From contig CACIXU010000002.1 of the NCBI GenBank assembly GCA_902590705.1, forward strand, positions 1 through 64,000: a stretch of 64,000 nt of DNA, in the 5' to 3' direction. This document shows positions 1-8,437 of the stretch, in pieces. The stretch's first letter is position 1. Each line of letters starts with the position of its first letter. Position numbers and translations under genes: made by a program. The notes below the pieces were generated by a model. It had not been told where the DNA came from. It made no database searches and was given only the letters and a program-made list of their open reading frames with translations. This DNA is from an uncultured Bacteroidota bacterium (GTDB lineage: Bacteria > Bacteroidota > Bacteroidia > Flavobacteriales > Flavobacteriaceae).

Positions 1-1
1 T

Positions 2-1042
2 AATTTAAGAGGCAATAAGGTTGATCAATATATAGATTTTGTTTTTGAAGGAAAGGATGGAAAATGGGGAGCAGACGATGATACTGATATTGAATATATG
101 TATCAACACCTACTATACACAAATAAAACATCAAAATTAACCGGACAGCAAATTCGTGAAGGATGGTTAAAACATATAAAACATGAAGAACAAAACTATT
201 TGTGGGTCTCAAATCAAAGAGCTCTAGATTTAATGATTAGCGGAATAGTGCCTCCTGAAACAAGCGATCCAAAAAAAAATCCAGACTTTGATATGATTGA
301 CGCTCAATTAACTACTGAAGTATTTGGATTTTATTCACCTGGCAGACCAGACTTTGCTGTTGAAATGGCTGAGCTTCCAATTCAGACCACTGCTAGGTTT
401 AATGCAGAATGGATTTCAAAATTTTATGTTTCTATGTATTCTCTAGCGGCTAATTCTGATCCAAACCTCAGTACTAAAGAAAATTTATTAATCATCGCGG
501 AAAAATCTAGAGATCAACTACCAAATGATTCATATGCCTCAAAAATGTATGATTTTGTAAAAGAACAATATAATAAAGGTCTCGAATGGGAAACAATAAG
601 AGATAATGTTTATGTAAGATATCAAGTCGATGAAAAAGATGGATATGATATAACCTCAAGAAATTTGAGGTGTAATGGATGTTTTGCAGCTGGAATAAAT
701 TTTGCTGCAAGTTTAGTTAGTTTATTTGCCGGTGAAGGAAATTTAAAAGAAACTATAAAACTGGGATCTCTTATGGGTTGGGATTCTGACAACCCAACAG
801 CAACATGGGGGGGGCTCATTGGTTTTATGATCGGTAAAGATGGAGTTGAAAAAGCTTTTGATAAAACCTTTTCTGAGGAATATAATATCCATAGAACTAG
901 ACAGAATTTTCCAAATGGAGTAGATAACTTTTCAAATATGGCCAATTTAGGGGTTTTCATTACGGATAGAGTAATTCAGGATGAACTAGGAGGTGGGATA
1001 GACTTAAATAAAAATATTTGGTACATACCAAAATTAAATTGA
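2..1042 (+). CDS. ADP-ribosylglycohydrolase family protein (5' end outside window)
   Basis: The reading frame is open from base 2, so the true start lies to the left and the ATG at 98 is internal. Bases 74-97 encode DDDTDIEY, which matches the metal-binding D-D-T signature of the ADP-ribosylglycohydrolase (DraG/ADPRH) fold. Near the C-terminus GWDSDNPTATWGGLIG corresponds to the second Asp-rich metal motif (GGDTDT-type) followed by the small-residue helix. The family removes ADP-ribose from proteins or hydrolyses related N-glycosidic bonds using two Mg ions; in Bacteroidota many members sit near carbohydrate genes and their substrate is unknown. The next gene is convergent. The fold assignment is good; the substrate is not known. 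Confidence 0.8.
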   Translation, partial: NLRGNKVDQYIDFVFEGKDGKWGADDDTDIEYMYQHLLYTNKTSKLTGQQIREGWLKHIKHEEQNYLWVSNQRALDLMISGIVPPETSDPKKNPDFDMIDAQLTTEVFGFYSPGRPDFAVEMAELPIQTTARFNAEWISKFYVSMYSLAANSDPNLSTKENLLIIAEKSRDQLPNDSYASKMYDFVKEQYNKGLEWETIRDNVYVRYQVDEKDGYDITSRNLRCNGCFAAGINFAASLVSLFAGEGNLKETIKLGSLMGWDSDNPTATWGGLIGFMIGKDGVEKAFDKTFSEEYNIHRTRQNFPNGVDNFSNMANLGVFITDRVIQDELGGGIDLNKNIWYIPKLN

Positions 1043-1076
1043 ATCCTGTAAATATTTCATAAACTCTATTTAAACA

Positions 1077-1973
1077 TCATTTTTCTAAAAGATGTTTGTT
1101 AAACCAATTTATTCTAATACTATCTAAGTCAGGTAAATTAATCGCTCCCTTAAAACTAGGTCCATGCCTGGCATTCTTTATTTCTATTAATTCACTTTCT
1201 ACTCCATACTTTTTTAGAGAGTCTAACATGATCAATGAATGAAAAATTGGAACTGTGATATCTTTATCACCGTGCATAAATAATACTGGTGGATCATCTT
1301 TTGAAACGTGAGATATAGGCGATGCCTCAAATGCAATTTTATATTCACGAGATTGTTCTTTAATTATTTCATTTCCCCTTACTCCAAGATAAATAGATCG
1401 TTTATTAGAAACATTATTTATGAATGTTGTCACTGGTGCCCTTGCAATAACAGCTTGAACTTTAGAGCTTTTCCGATTAATAAAGTCCGAATTTTCTTTA
1501 TCTTCTTTTCCATCAAGTACACCTAACATAAGAACAATATTTCCTCCAGATGAACCACCAATAGCACCAATCTTATCAGGATTAATATTAAATTTTTTCG
1601 CATGATACCGTATGAATTTCACAGCTCTTTGTGCATCTTTAATTGGAGCAGGAAATTTAAACCTAGGAGTTGCACGGTGATTGATTGTGAAAATAGTAAA
1701 GCCATTTTTGAGAAGTCCCTCACATTCTAATTTTACGTGTCCTTGATGATTTAAAGGTTTAGCACTAAGTGACAAAGGCCTATTCCATCCACTTCCCGAA
1801 ATGTGAATAAGTCCTATGCCGTTTGGATTCTTAGGGTAATGTATATCCATTAATAAAGCTAACCCAGAATACATTCCATAAATTACATTTCTATGAACTT
1901 TCTTTGCACCAATTTCAGGTTGACCAAATGAGACTACAGGGATCGTCAATAAAAGAAGGATAACCTTTTTCAT
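1077..1973 (-). CDS. secreted alpha/beta hydrolase (esterase, BD-FAE/acetyl-esterase type)
   Basis: The ATG at 1973 is preferred over an upstream one at 2006 because it opens directly onto a Sec signal peptide (MKKVILLLLTIPVVSFG). The mature protein has the features of small-molecule or carbohydrate esterases: an oxyanion-type ISGSGW near residues 58-63, the nucleophile elbow GGSSGG with Ser142, then HGDKDITVP supplying the acid and NARHGPS supplying the histidine near the C-terminus. About 298 residues, normal for the family. It probably removes acyl groups (acetyl or feruloyl) in the periplasm, which fits the nearby sulfatase and lyase genes, but the substrate is an inference. Confidence 0.85.
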   Translation of the reverse strand: MKKVILLLLTIPVVSFGQPEIGAKKVHRNVIYGMYSGLALLMDIHYPKNPNGIGLIHISGSGWNRPLSLSAKPLNHQGHVKLECEGLLKNGFTIFTINHRATPRFKFPAPIKDAQRAVKFIRYHAKKFNINPDKIGAIGGSSGGNIVLMLGVLDGKEDKENSDFINRKSSKVQAVIARAPVTTFINNVSNKRSIYLGVRGNEIIKEQSREYKIAFEASPISHVSKDDPPVLFMHGDKDITVPIFHSLIMLDSLKKYGVESELIEIKNARHGPSFKGAINLPDLDSIRINWFNKHLLEK

Positions 1974-2074
1974 ATAAAATTGTTTAGTCTTAATAATATC
2001 AAACATAAAGAATTTAGCTTTAAAATGAAATGGATTAGTATTGCTAGTTAAATGTATTTTCTAGCTTTTTTTAA

Positions 2075-2104
2075 TTAAAAAAGCCCTATTTAAAGGAGGA
2101 CTTT
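2075..2104 (-). terminator. predicted intrinsic terminator, minus strand
   Basis: Read on the minus strand, AAAGTCCT at 2104-2097 pairs with AGGGCTTT at 2087-2080 (8 bp with one G-U pair, 9-base loop), followed by a run of six T. No minus-strand gene is seen just upstream, so the transcript it would end is unknown. In the plus direction the arm pairs less well. A second hairpin, GCTAG at 2043-2047 with CTAGC at 2061-2065 followed by seven T, faces the plus direction. Confidence 0.45.
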
Positions 2105-2392
2105 ATCAAACAAACTAGTCTATGGTTAACATTAACTATTAATACACCCAATAGACCAAATTATACTGAAAAGGTTCAATTTTCTGTTGACTAAGGCATG
2201 AAAAGCTCTAACAATCAGATATTTACACAAATTGTTTAAATGCCAGTCTTGATCAATTTTTAAGAATGAGCCGGTACAATAACTTATTATTTACAATTAT
2301 CTTTTCACTATTTTTATTAATTCTAATTACAAATTACTGTAAATCAATAGATTATAAGTTTTTTATGTTAAATTTGTTTAAAAATATAAATT
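2105..2392. other. intergenic region, no gene recognised
   Basis: AT-rich stretch between the secreted esterase and a small Cys protein. No tRNA, repeat or coding frame with recognisable content was found. Because a good minus-strand terminator closes its left end, a short antisense or non-coding RNA read leftwards is possible but unsupported. TAAATTTG at 2369-2376 is a match to the Bacteroidota -7 element, 16 bases before the small gene that follows; no clear -33 TTG was seen. Confidence 0.4.
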
Positions 2393-2533
2393 ATGAAAGC
2401 TTTAAATCTAAGCAACAGCTGTGTAAATTGCGATAATCTTGTTTTTACTTCAATGACATGTGGAGTTCACCAAATTGATGTAAGCGAGAAATATACATGT
2501 AGTGAATTTGAAGATACTACTTCAGAGGCATAA
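2393..2533 (+). CDS. 46-residue four-cysteine small protein
   Basis: Short ORF of 46 codons with C10-x2-C13, then C23-x2-H26, and C36. The spacing (CVNC, TCGVH, YTCSEF) looks like a compact metal-binding or disulfide-stabilised unit and not random translation. There is no signal peptide, so it is likely cytoplasmic and may bind zinc or iron. A TAAATTTG -7 element lies 16 bases before the ATG, which suggests its own short-leader transcript. It stands alone, about 360 bases from the next gene. I do not recognise the family; small proteins of this kind are often missed in annotation. The assignment as a gene rests on the cysteine pattern and the promoter match. Confidence 0.55.
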   Translation: MKALNLSNSCVNCDNLVFTSMTCGVHQIDVSEKYTCSEFEDTTSEA

Positions 2534-2890
2534 GAATTATTTTTGAATTTACTAATATTACGATATAAATTGCAATAGATCCTATTCTTTGTAAAATAAT
2601 ATTTTAAGTCAATTTTTTTTACAACAAATAATTTTTCGAATAATTATACACCCTGGCCTATAGTCATAGTTGTCCGTTATTGGACCTGTCTTTGAAAATA
2701 GATTAAAATTTAATCATAACCAGTTTTAAGAACTATAAGCTCATATACTCTTCAATTTCTTAATAAATGAAATAAATATTTTATTTTTAAATTGGTTATA
2801 ATTCTAAAACTAGATTTTGATTTTATTATATATACATTTAGATTGGAAAATTCCATACTTTAGTCAATCATTAATCTTAAACTATTTAAA
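2534..2890. other. intergenic region, no gene recognised
   Basis: AT-rich, about 357 bases. The only structure noticed is a small hairpin GTCC(2672-2675)-GTTATT-GGAC(2682-2685). TACATTTA at 2833-2840 is one base off the -7 consensus and could serve the following gene. Nothing else is supported. Confidence 0.4.
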
Positions 2891-3583
2891 ATGAAAAAAT
2901 TAATTTTGTCACTACTATTTTTTTGTACTCTGAGTATAAATGCCCAGTACTGTCTTTTCTTTGACATTAAAGTTGATGAACCAGAAATGGTTGTATCTGC
3001 AATGAATGAACTTATGAATACTGACTGGGGAAAAAGTTTAGAAGCTACAAAATCGTTATTTACTTATGGCCCAAACGGAACTATTGAGGCTACTCATTCC
3101 ATTCAATTTTGTTTTCCCGATGAAGCAGCTTTTGAAAATGCATTCTCCTCATACGGTCAATCAAGAGAAGCTCAATTAATTTGGGAACGTAAACTTCAAG
3201 GATTTTCAGAAGATATTTCTCAATCATTAAATACACCAATCTGGTATAATGGAGAAGATTGGGCTGAGGATAATGTTTTTATGATATATCAATTGGAAGT
3301 TTCAAACCCATCTTTGTATCTTAAGGAATTTCAATCTTTATCTAAGAAATTAGCAAAAAAATTAGGAATCGAGGGTAATTCATATGGTATAGCGATTCCA
3401 ATTGTAGGGAAAAATTCTGAATTTACTCATTTTGTTTGGCAAGGATATCCTGACATCAAAACTGCTCTTTCCATAACTAAATCCATGTTTTCAGACCCTT
3501 TATTTGCAGAGTTTTCTAAAAAGGTTTCTGGCTCGAGAAAAGTTATAAATACTCTGATGAGTATTCGTGTTATGGACTTTTAA
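2891..3583 (+). CDS. secreted hypothetical protein with two similar halves
   Basis: Begins with a clear Sec signal peptide (MKKLILSLLFFCTLSINAQ). The mature part of about 210 residues seems to hold two alpha/beta halves, each starting with a strand (YCLFFDIKV; VFMIYQLEV) and followed by a helix and further strands, as in tandem dimeric alpha-beta-barrel (ferredoxin-like) proteins. No catalytic motif was recognised and I cannot name the family. It is monocistronic: a promoter-like element lies before it and a strong terminator follows directly. Likely periplasmic; function unknown. Confidence 0.6.
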   Translation: MKKLILSLLFFCTLSINAQYCLFFDIKVDEPEMVVSAMNELMNTDWGKSLEATKSLFTYGPNGTIEATHSIQFCFPDEAAFENAFSSYGQSREAQLIWERKLQGFSEDISQSLNTPIWYNGEDWAEDNVFMIYQLEVSNPSLYLKEFQSLSKKLAKKLGIEGNSYGIAIPIVGKNSEFTHFVWQGYPDIKTALSITKSMFSDPLFAEFSKKVSGSRKVINTLMSIRVMDF

Positions 3584-3607
3584 ATTTCAATTTTTAATAA
3601 ATTATTT

Positions 3608-3634
3608 ACCCTCCCAAGTGGAGGGTTTTTATTT
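3608..3634 (+). terminator. intrinsic terminator
   Basis: ACCCTCC at 3608-3614 pairs perfectly with GGAGGGT at 3620-3626 (7 bp, 5-base loop), followed by a T-rich run to 3633. It lies 25 bases after the stop codon of the secreted hypothetical gene and 15 bases before the next ATG, so it separates the two. Confidence 0.8.
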
Positions 3635-3648
3635 GATATACAGTTTTT

Positions 3649-4296
3649 ATGAAAAGGCTAAAGGCAATAGTTTTAGGAGCAACAGGAGCTACAGGACAAG
3701 AACTGGTAAAGTTATTATTAAATGATCCCAATTTCAGTAAAGTCTCAATATTTGTGAGAAAAAAGCCTAGGATTAAGCATGAAAAGCTTACAACTTATGA
3801 AATAGATTTTTCTAGATTGAATGAGTATAAAGGCCTAATTAATGGGGACGTTATTTTTTCAGCGCTAGGAACAACTTTAAGTCAAGCAGGCAGCAAAACT
3901 CAGCAATATCTTGTTGACTTTAACTATCAATATGAATTTGCTAAAATTGGATCAGAAAATAAAGTTATTCATTATTCTTTGGTCTCATCTGTCGGTGCAA
4001 ATATTAAATCTCCTTTTTTTTATCCAAAAACTAAAGGTGCTTTAGAGGAGGCCGTTAAGAAGCTTGGTTTCAATAATATTTATATTTTTCAGCCACCGTT
4101 TTTGATTAGACAGTCAAATTTAATGAGGCCTGGAGAGAAAAGAGCCTTGAAGATTTTAAAGCTGTTAAACCAAATTGGGATTTTAAAATCTCAAAAACCC
4201 ATATCAGTTTCAGATCTTGCTCAAAAAATGATAAATGAAATTAAATCAGATAAAACTGTTAGGTTGCAAACTTTTAAGCCAAGAGATATTTTTTAA
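3649..4296 (+). CDS. NAD(P)-binding Rossmann-fold protein (HTATIP2/atypical SDR-like)
   Basis: Dinucleotide-binding loop GATGATG at residues 10-16 opens a Rossmann fold; SLVSSVG around 110-116 and Y125-x3-K129 (YPKTK) give the Ser/Tyr/Lys set of extended or atypical short-chain dehydrogenases. At 215 residues it matches the HTATIP2/TIP30-like and NAD(P)H-binding branch, whose bacterial members act as oxidoreductases or as redox-sensing binding proteins with unknown substrates. Cytoplasmic (no signal). It lies between two secreted-protein genes, with terminators or hairpins on both sides, so it is probably transcribed alone. Its stop codon lies inside a perfect inverted repeat. Confidence 0.75.
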   Translation: MKRLKAIVLGATGATGQELVKLLLNDPNFSKVSIFVRKKPRIKHEKLTTYEIDFSRLNEYKGLINGDVIFSALGTTLSQAGSKTQQYLVDFNYQYEFAKIGSENKVIHYSLVSSVGANIKSPFFYPKTKGALEEAVKKLGFNNIYIFQPPFLIRQSNLMRPGEKRALKILKLLNQIGILKSQKPISVSDLAQKMINEIKSDKTVRLQTFKPRDIF

Positions 4297-4307
4297 AAAA
4301 TATCTCT
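4282..4307. repeat. perfect 26-bp inverted repeat over a stop codon
   Basis: Bases 4282-4294 (AGAGATATTTTTT) are the exact reverse complement of 4295-4307. The TAA at 4294-4296 of the preceding gene is at its centre. It could form an AT-rich hairpin that ends transcription or protects the 3' end, or be a dyad binding site; it lacks a downstream T-run, so a standard intrinsic terminator is less likely. Confidence 0.6.
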
Positions 4308-4382
4308 GAGTTGGAAGTTGAATTTATCTCACGAATCATTTTAATTTTTTTAATTAACTTTTATGGATAATTAAAATTTATA

Positions 4383-5249
4383 ATGAAAAAACTAACTCTT
4401 CTGGCCTTTTCAATACATTTTTTGATTGCTGGGCAAGGAATTACTCAATTTAAACTTTCACAGCCAACGTTATTTGAGCACAAAGATGTCACGGGTAAGG
4501 TTTTCCAACACGACTTTGATTCTAAAATTCTTGATAATTCAAGGAAGATATTTGTTTGGATTCCAGAGGGATATAATCTTAATAAAGATAAATATCCATT
4601 ATTGGTAGTTCATGACGGAAAGGCCGTTTTTTATTCTAAAAATGGTGGGTTTGGCAAAAGAAATAAATTAAAAAAGGATTCATTACCAAAACCAGGTTGG
4701 AACTTAGACGAAACCGTGCATGAGCTAATCCAATCCAAAAAAATAAAACCTATTATAATGGTAGGCGTAAGTAATACTAATAATCGAGGACATGAATATG
4801 TTCCCACCAGAAATGGAATTAATTTTGGAAAAGCATTAACCCAAGAGCTAATCCCAGAGATTAAAAAATTATATCGGATTGACTATGAGGATATCGGCAC
4901 ATTGGGATCTTCTGCTGGTGGATTAATTTCTTTGTACCTTGGATGGGAAAGAAATGATGTTTTTACTAAAGCGGCTTGTCTATCCCCTGGAATAATATAT
5001 AGAGATCAAAACTATTTTGAGTTATTTAAAAAAGCCAAAGTACCAGACAATCTCAAACTTGCAATCGTTAATGGTACAGATAATTTTGATTCGGGTCTCC
5101 AGCTTGGGGTTGATAAATGTATTGACTATTTAAATAAAATTAATTTTTCAAAAGAAAATCTTTTGTACTGGGTAGATCAACAAGGGTCTCATTCATCCCG
5201 GTCTTGGTCACACCAGGCTAAGGATATTTTGCTTTGGATGTACAAATAA
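4383..5249 (+). CDS. secreted esterase (esterase D/Fes-like, PF00756 type)
   Basis: Signal peptide in the first 18 or so residues. The mature protein has the esterase D pattern: YPLLVVHDGKAVF (residues 71-83), nucleophile elbow GSSAGG with Ser177, and GSH near residue 268-270 for the catalytic histidine. These enzymes cleave ester bonds in ferulate- or acetyl-decorated glycans, catecholate siderophores or similar compounds. With 288 residues it is full length. It converges on the GH43-like gene, 16 bases away, and fits the carbohydrate-processing theme of this region; the real substrate cannot be told from the sequence. Confidence 0.8.
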   Translation: MKKLTLLAFSIHFLIAGQGITQFKLSQPTLFEHKDVTGKVFQHDFDSKILDNSRKIFVWIPEGYNLNKDKYPLLVVHDGKAVFYSKNGGFGKRNKLKKDSLPKPGWNLDETVHELIQSKKIKPIIMVGVSNTNNRGHEYVPTRNGINFGKALTQELIPEIKKLYRIDYEDIGTLGSSAGGLISLYLGWERNDVFTKAACLSPGIIYRDQNYFELFKKAKVPDNLKLAIVNGTDNFDSGLQLGVDKCIDYLNKINFSKENLLYWVDQQGSHSSRSWSHQAKDILLWMYK

Positions 5250-5265
5250 AATTTTACACAAAATA

Positions 5266-6828
5266 TTAATGGCCACGGTAAAGATAAACGGCTCCATAAG
5301 ACCAATGTTTACCTTCAATACCAGGGTATTTATAGCGGTCCATAATTAAAGCTACGAATCTAAATGGGTAACCCTCTGGTAATTGAACAATATTTGGCCA
5401 TACTCGAGTACCTGATGTTTCGTCCCAAGGGGGCAAGTCAATTTTTAAAGTCCCCACTTCATTTAAATCGGGGTATGTATAGATAAAGATCTTTCTATCT
5501 GAACTACCTGAAAAGCAATATTTGGTTTCTCCAATTTTTTGAATAGATGTTCCAGTCGAATTGTGGAGCACAGGGCCTGCAATCTTTTTATAATCTTTAT
5601 TCCAGTAGTCAGATTCTAAAATTATTGCTTTATAGCCATTAATATTTTCGCATGTTAGCATTCTCCATTTGTTAACAGAGTTGTCATACAATACATGAGG
5701 GTCTTCAATATCTCCAATCATCCCAAAAGGAGTGGCTTTCATAATCGAGAAGCCAAACCTTGGGTCTGTTTTACTCTCCACGGCTAGTAGCTGTTTTTTT
5801 TCTTTTTTAGGATTTGCATAAGCACTAAATCCAGTTGTTAGTCCGCGCCACAGATTTTCATTTCTATCATAAAATAGGTGTGAAGCAATCTCATTTCTGA
5901 GTAAACCATCTTGTCTATCAAATACAACTATACCCTCAAGTTTTAGGTCAAATACTGTTGGGTTTAAACTAAAAACTCCTTGAATGTGATGTGGTAGTGC
6001 TCTTCCTCGTATGGATGCTGTATACCATAAACGACCCTTTTCTATAAAAGGGTCTCCATTCTCAAAGGTAATCGCTCTTATATCTGCCAATCCGATCCCT
6101 GTATTAATCTCCACCCCAGCTTGTTTGATTTTTACTTGTCCATTATTTAGAGAAACGAAAACATGGGATTGAAATGTATTGATATATTTTTTTCCCCTCA
6201 AGTCAAGATATAAGTTAAAATTACTTTGCCCAATTACCTTTGGAAGTCCCTGCTCTTTGTGAAACAACGTAAACCCACTTCCTAACATTTGGAGAATAAT
6301 TTTACCCCGCACAGGATGAACCTTGTTGAGGCTATGCCCTATCGACTCATCAATTATAATTTTATTATTTATTAAAATACTTAATTTGATCTCTTTAATA
6401 AATCTATCTTTAAATATCACTTTAATTATAAATCGCTCATTCTCATCAGCATCTGAAAATTCATAGCCAATAGCTCCATTTCCATTACTCGATCCTATAT
6501 CTATGGTGTAACTCATAAAGGGGTTAAACCCTCCTAACCAGATTTTGGTTTGGGTTTTCACCTTGGATTTTACAATTAATTTATCTTGATTAAGTTCAAT
6601 AGTAGCATGTTCTTTCAAAAAGTGTTTTTGGGGATGCATGGAGGCAAGTCCAATAATATTTTCTGGATTAAGCTTTGAAATAGTAATAGATTGATCTTTA
6701 TCGAAGATCATCCTTTGAACCCCTTGACGAGTAAATTTTATGTTTTCTGGGGTCAACTGACCTTGTATGTTATTAGAAATTAACCCCAAAAGGATAAAAA
6801 AAAGTGAATTACGAATGGGAACTCTCAT
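5266..6828 (-). CDS. secreted GH43/GH32-like five-bladed beta-propeller protein, putative
   Basis: The ATG at 6828 is preferred over a TTG at 6837 because it begins the signal peptide (MRVPIRNSLFFILLGLISNNIQGQ). The N-terminal half is beta-rich and unassigned. The C-terminal 250 residues show propeller-like blades: ASHLFYDRNENLWRGL, GDIEDPHVLYDNSVNKWRML and similar strand pairs, with acidic residues placed as in GH43/GH32-type glycosidases. It lies 23 bases after a sulfatase gene in the same direction and is probably co-transcribed with it, which supports action on a sulfated glycan. The family assignment is by resemblance only; a lectin-like or non-catalytic propeller remains possible. Confidence 0.5.
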   Translation of the reverse strand: MRVPIRNSLFFILLGLISNNIQGQLTPENIKFTRQGVQRMIFDKDQSITISKLNPENIIGLASMHPQKHFLKEHATIELNQDKLIVKSKVKTQTKIWLGGFNPFMSYTIDIGSSNGNGAIGYEFSDADENERFIIKVIFKDRFIKEIKLSILINNKIIIDESIGHSLNKVHPVRGKIILQMLGSGFTLFHKEQGLPKVIGQSNFNLYLDLRGKKYINTFQSHVFVSLNNGQVKIKQAGVEINTGIGLADIRAITFENGDPFIEKGRLWYTASIRGRALPHHIQGVFSLNPTVFDLKLEGIVVFDRQDGLLRNEIASHLFYDRNENLWRGLTTGFSAYANPKKEKKQLLAVESKTDPRFGFSIMKATPFGMIGDIEDPHVLYDNSVNKWRMLTCENINGYKAIILESDYWNKDYKKIAGPVLHNSTGTSIQKIGETKYCFSGSSDRKIFIYTYPDLNEVGTLKIDLPPWDETSGTRVWPNIVQLPEGYPFRFVALIMDRYKYPGIEGKHWSYGAVYLYRGH

Positions 6829-6851
6829 TTTAGCCAATTTTATAATGAACT

Positions 6852-8330
6852 CTAATTCGGATCAAGAATACCCTTTTCACTAAAACTATATGATTCATGA
6901 CCCAGTGATCCATCTCCAAGGATTTCATGTCGTTGGTTTGGAATTTTATTCCTATGCTCCTCAATTACATCACTCAAATCAGGGTTATTTATTAAATTAT
7001 ACCATTCATTGGGATCATTAATTCGATCATATAATTCGGCTGTGTTGTCGTTGTATTGAATAAATCGATAGTTTTTTGATACAATGGAATAATTACCTGG
7101 GCCAATACTTGTTCGCGCCACATAAGGCCATTCAATGGCCCCCTTTTTTAATATAGGAACCAATGAATTTCCCTGGTGAATTGGGTCTGAGGCCAAGCCT
7201 GAGAGCTCAAGAAGGGTAGGATAGATATCCAATAATTGCACTGGTAGGTCACATGTTTTGCCCTTTGGAATACCTGGTCCCGAAATAATTAAGGGAACTT
7301 TAGTACTATTTTTCCAAAGACTTCTTTTCGCCCATTTTTCTTTTTCTCCTAAGTGGAATCCATGATCACTATATAAAATAACATATGTGTTGTGGACTTT
7401 ATCACTTCTTTCTAATGCATCAAGAACTTTACCTACTTGATCATCTACAAAACTTACACAAGCTAAATAAGATCTTACCAATGATCTCCATTGATTATTG
7501 GAAACTACCCACTTGTGACTTGGTGCAACATGACCATAGCGAGATAAACTTTTTGCATATTCAGAGATATCATTTAGGTCTCCATCAATAATTTCTGGAA
7601 GTTGAATTGATTCAAGCGGATATTGATCAAACCATTTTTTTGGAGCAATAAAAGGTACGTGTGGTTTAAAAAAACCTACGCCTAACCAAAAAGGTTTTTT
7701 ATTATCCTCGGAAAGAATATTTACTGCCCAATTTGCAATTTGGCAGTCTTCTGATTCTTCATCTTCTATGTCAAGACTACCCCAATCCCATAATCTTGCA
7801 TCTCCATCAAAATCACTTATTTTTTTCTCACTTAATGGGCCAAACCATTTTCCAAAACCATCCCAATATTTATTAATATATTTTTTATTTTCTTTTTTAT
7901 TATGAAACAACTTTCCAGCCCCAAAGACATCATATCCCTCTTCAAAAAAACGCTGGGGCATGACGGTACTTTCCAAAGATTTGTCAGACCGCTCTAGTGG
8001 AGGGTTTAAAAAGTAGATACCTGTTGAACTAGGATATAGTGAAGTCATCATACTTGCCCTGGAGGGGTTACAAACGGGTGATTGACAATTGGCATTTGTG
8101 AAAAGTATCCCCTTGGAAGCTAACCGATCAATATTGGGTGTTTGCATCTGAGGATGGCCACCCATGACTCCAATCCAATCATTGAGATCATCCACTGAAA
8201 TCAATAGAATATTTGGTTTTTTGATCAAGACGTTATTAACTGAAGAATCGCAGTTATTAAAGAAAGTAATAATTACAATTGAAAAAAATATTTTCTTTTC
8301 AAAAAGAGATTTTAGAAACTTTATGGCCAT
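6852..8330 (-). CDS. sulfatase, S1 family, iduronate-2-sulfatase-like lipoprotein
   Basis: Formylglycine-type sulfatase. Residues 47-48 (Asp-Asp) begin the Ca-binding site; CNPSR at 87-91 is the C-x-P-S-R signature whose Cys87 must be oxidised to formylglycine; later YSDHGFHLGEKEKWAKRS is the characteristic metal and substrate motif of the iduronate-2-sulfatase-like subgroup. A hydrophobic N-terminus ending in Cys27 suggests a lipoprotein, though FNNC is a weak lipobox. At 492 residues it is full length. It would hydrolyse sulfate esters on saccharides in the periplasm. No maturase gene is present in the window. It lies upstream of the GH43-like gene on the same strand. Confidence 0.9.
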   Translation of the reverse strand: MAIKFLKSLFEKKIFFSIVIITFFNNCDSSVNNVLIKKPNILLISVDDLNDWIGVMGGHPQMQTPNIDRLASKGILFTNANCQSPVCNPSRASMMTSLYPSSTGIYFLNPPLERSDKSLESTVMPQRFFEEGYDVFGAGKLFHNKKENKKYINKYWDGFGKWFGPLSEKKISDFDGDARLWDWGSLDIEDEESEDCQIANWAVNILSEDNKKPFWLGVGFFKPHVPFIAPKKWFDQYPLESIQLPEIIDGDLNDISEYAKSLSRYGHVAPSHKWVVSNNQWRSLVRSYLACVSFVDDQVGKVLDALERSDKVHNTYVILYSDHGFHLGEKEKWAKRSLWKNSTKVPLIISGPGIPKGKTCDLPVQLLDIYPTLLELSGLASDPIHQGNSLVPILKKGAIEWPYVARTSIGPGNYSIVSKNYRFIQYNDNTAELYDRINDPNEWYNLINNPDLSDVIEEHRNKIPNQRHEILGDGSLGHESYSFSEKGILDPN

Positions 8331-8437
8331 TGGTAAAATCGATATTTTAACTTTTATAAATCATATTTCATTGAAGAATTAATTAAGCGACAAGTCCATT
8401 CTTCAAACAATAATAATCAATTTATATTATTCTAAAT

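Noticed and set aside
622-960. Minus-strand ORF of 112 codons opposite the ADP-ribosylglycohydrolase gene
   Set aside because: It lies wholly inside a well-supported gene on the other strand and shows no domain or signal.
2092-2100. AAAGGAGGA as a ribosome binding site on the plus strand
   Set aside because: No start codon at a suitable distance; the bases are better explained as part of the minus-strand terminator hairpin.
2097-2193. Short open frame after the AAAGGAGGA stretch
   Set aside because: It has no ATG, GTG or TTG near the site and no recognisable content.
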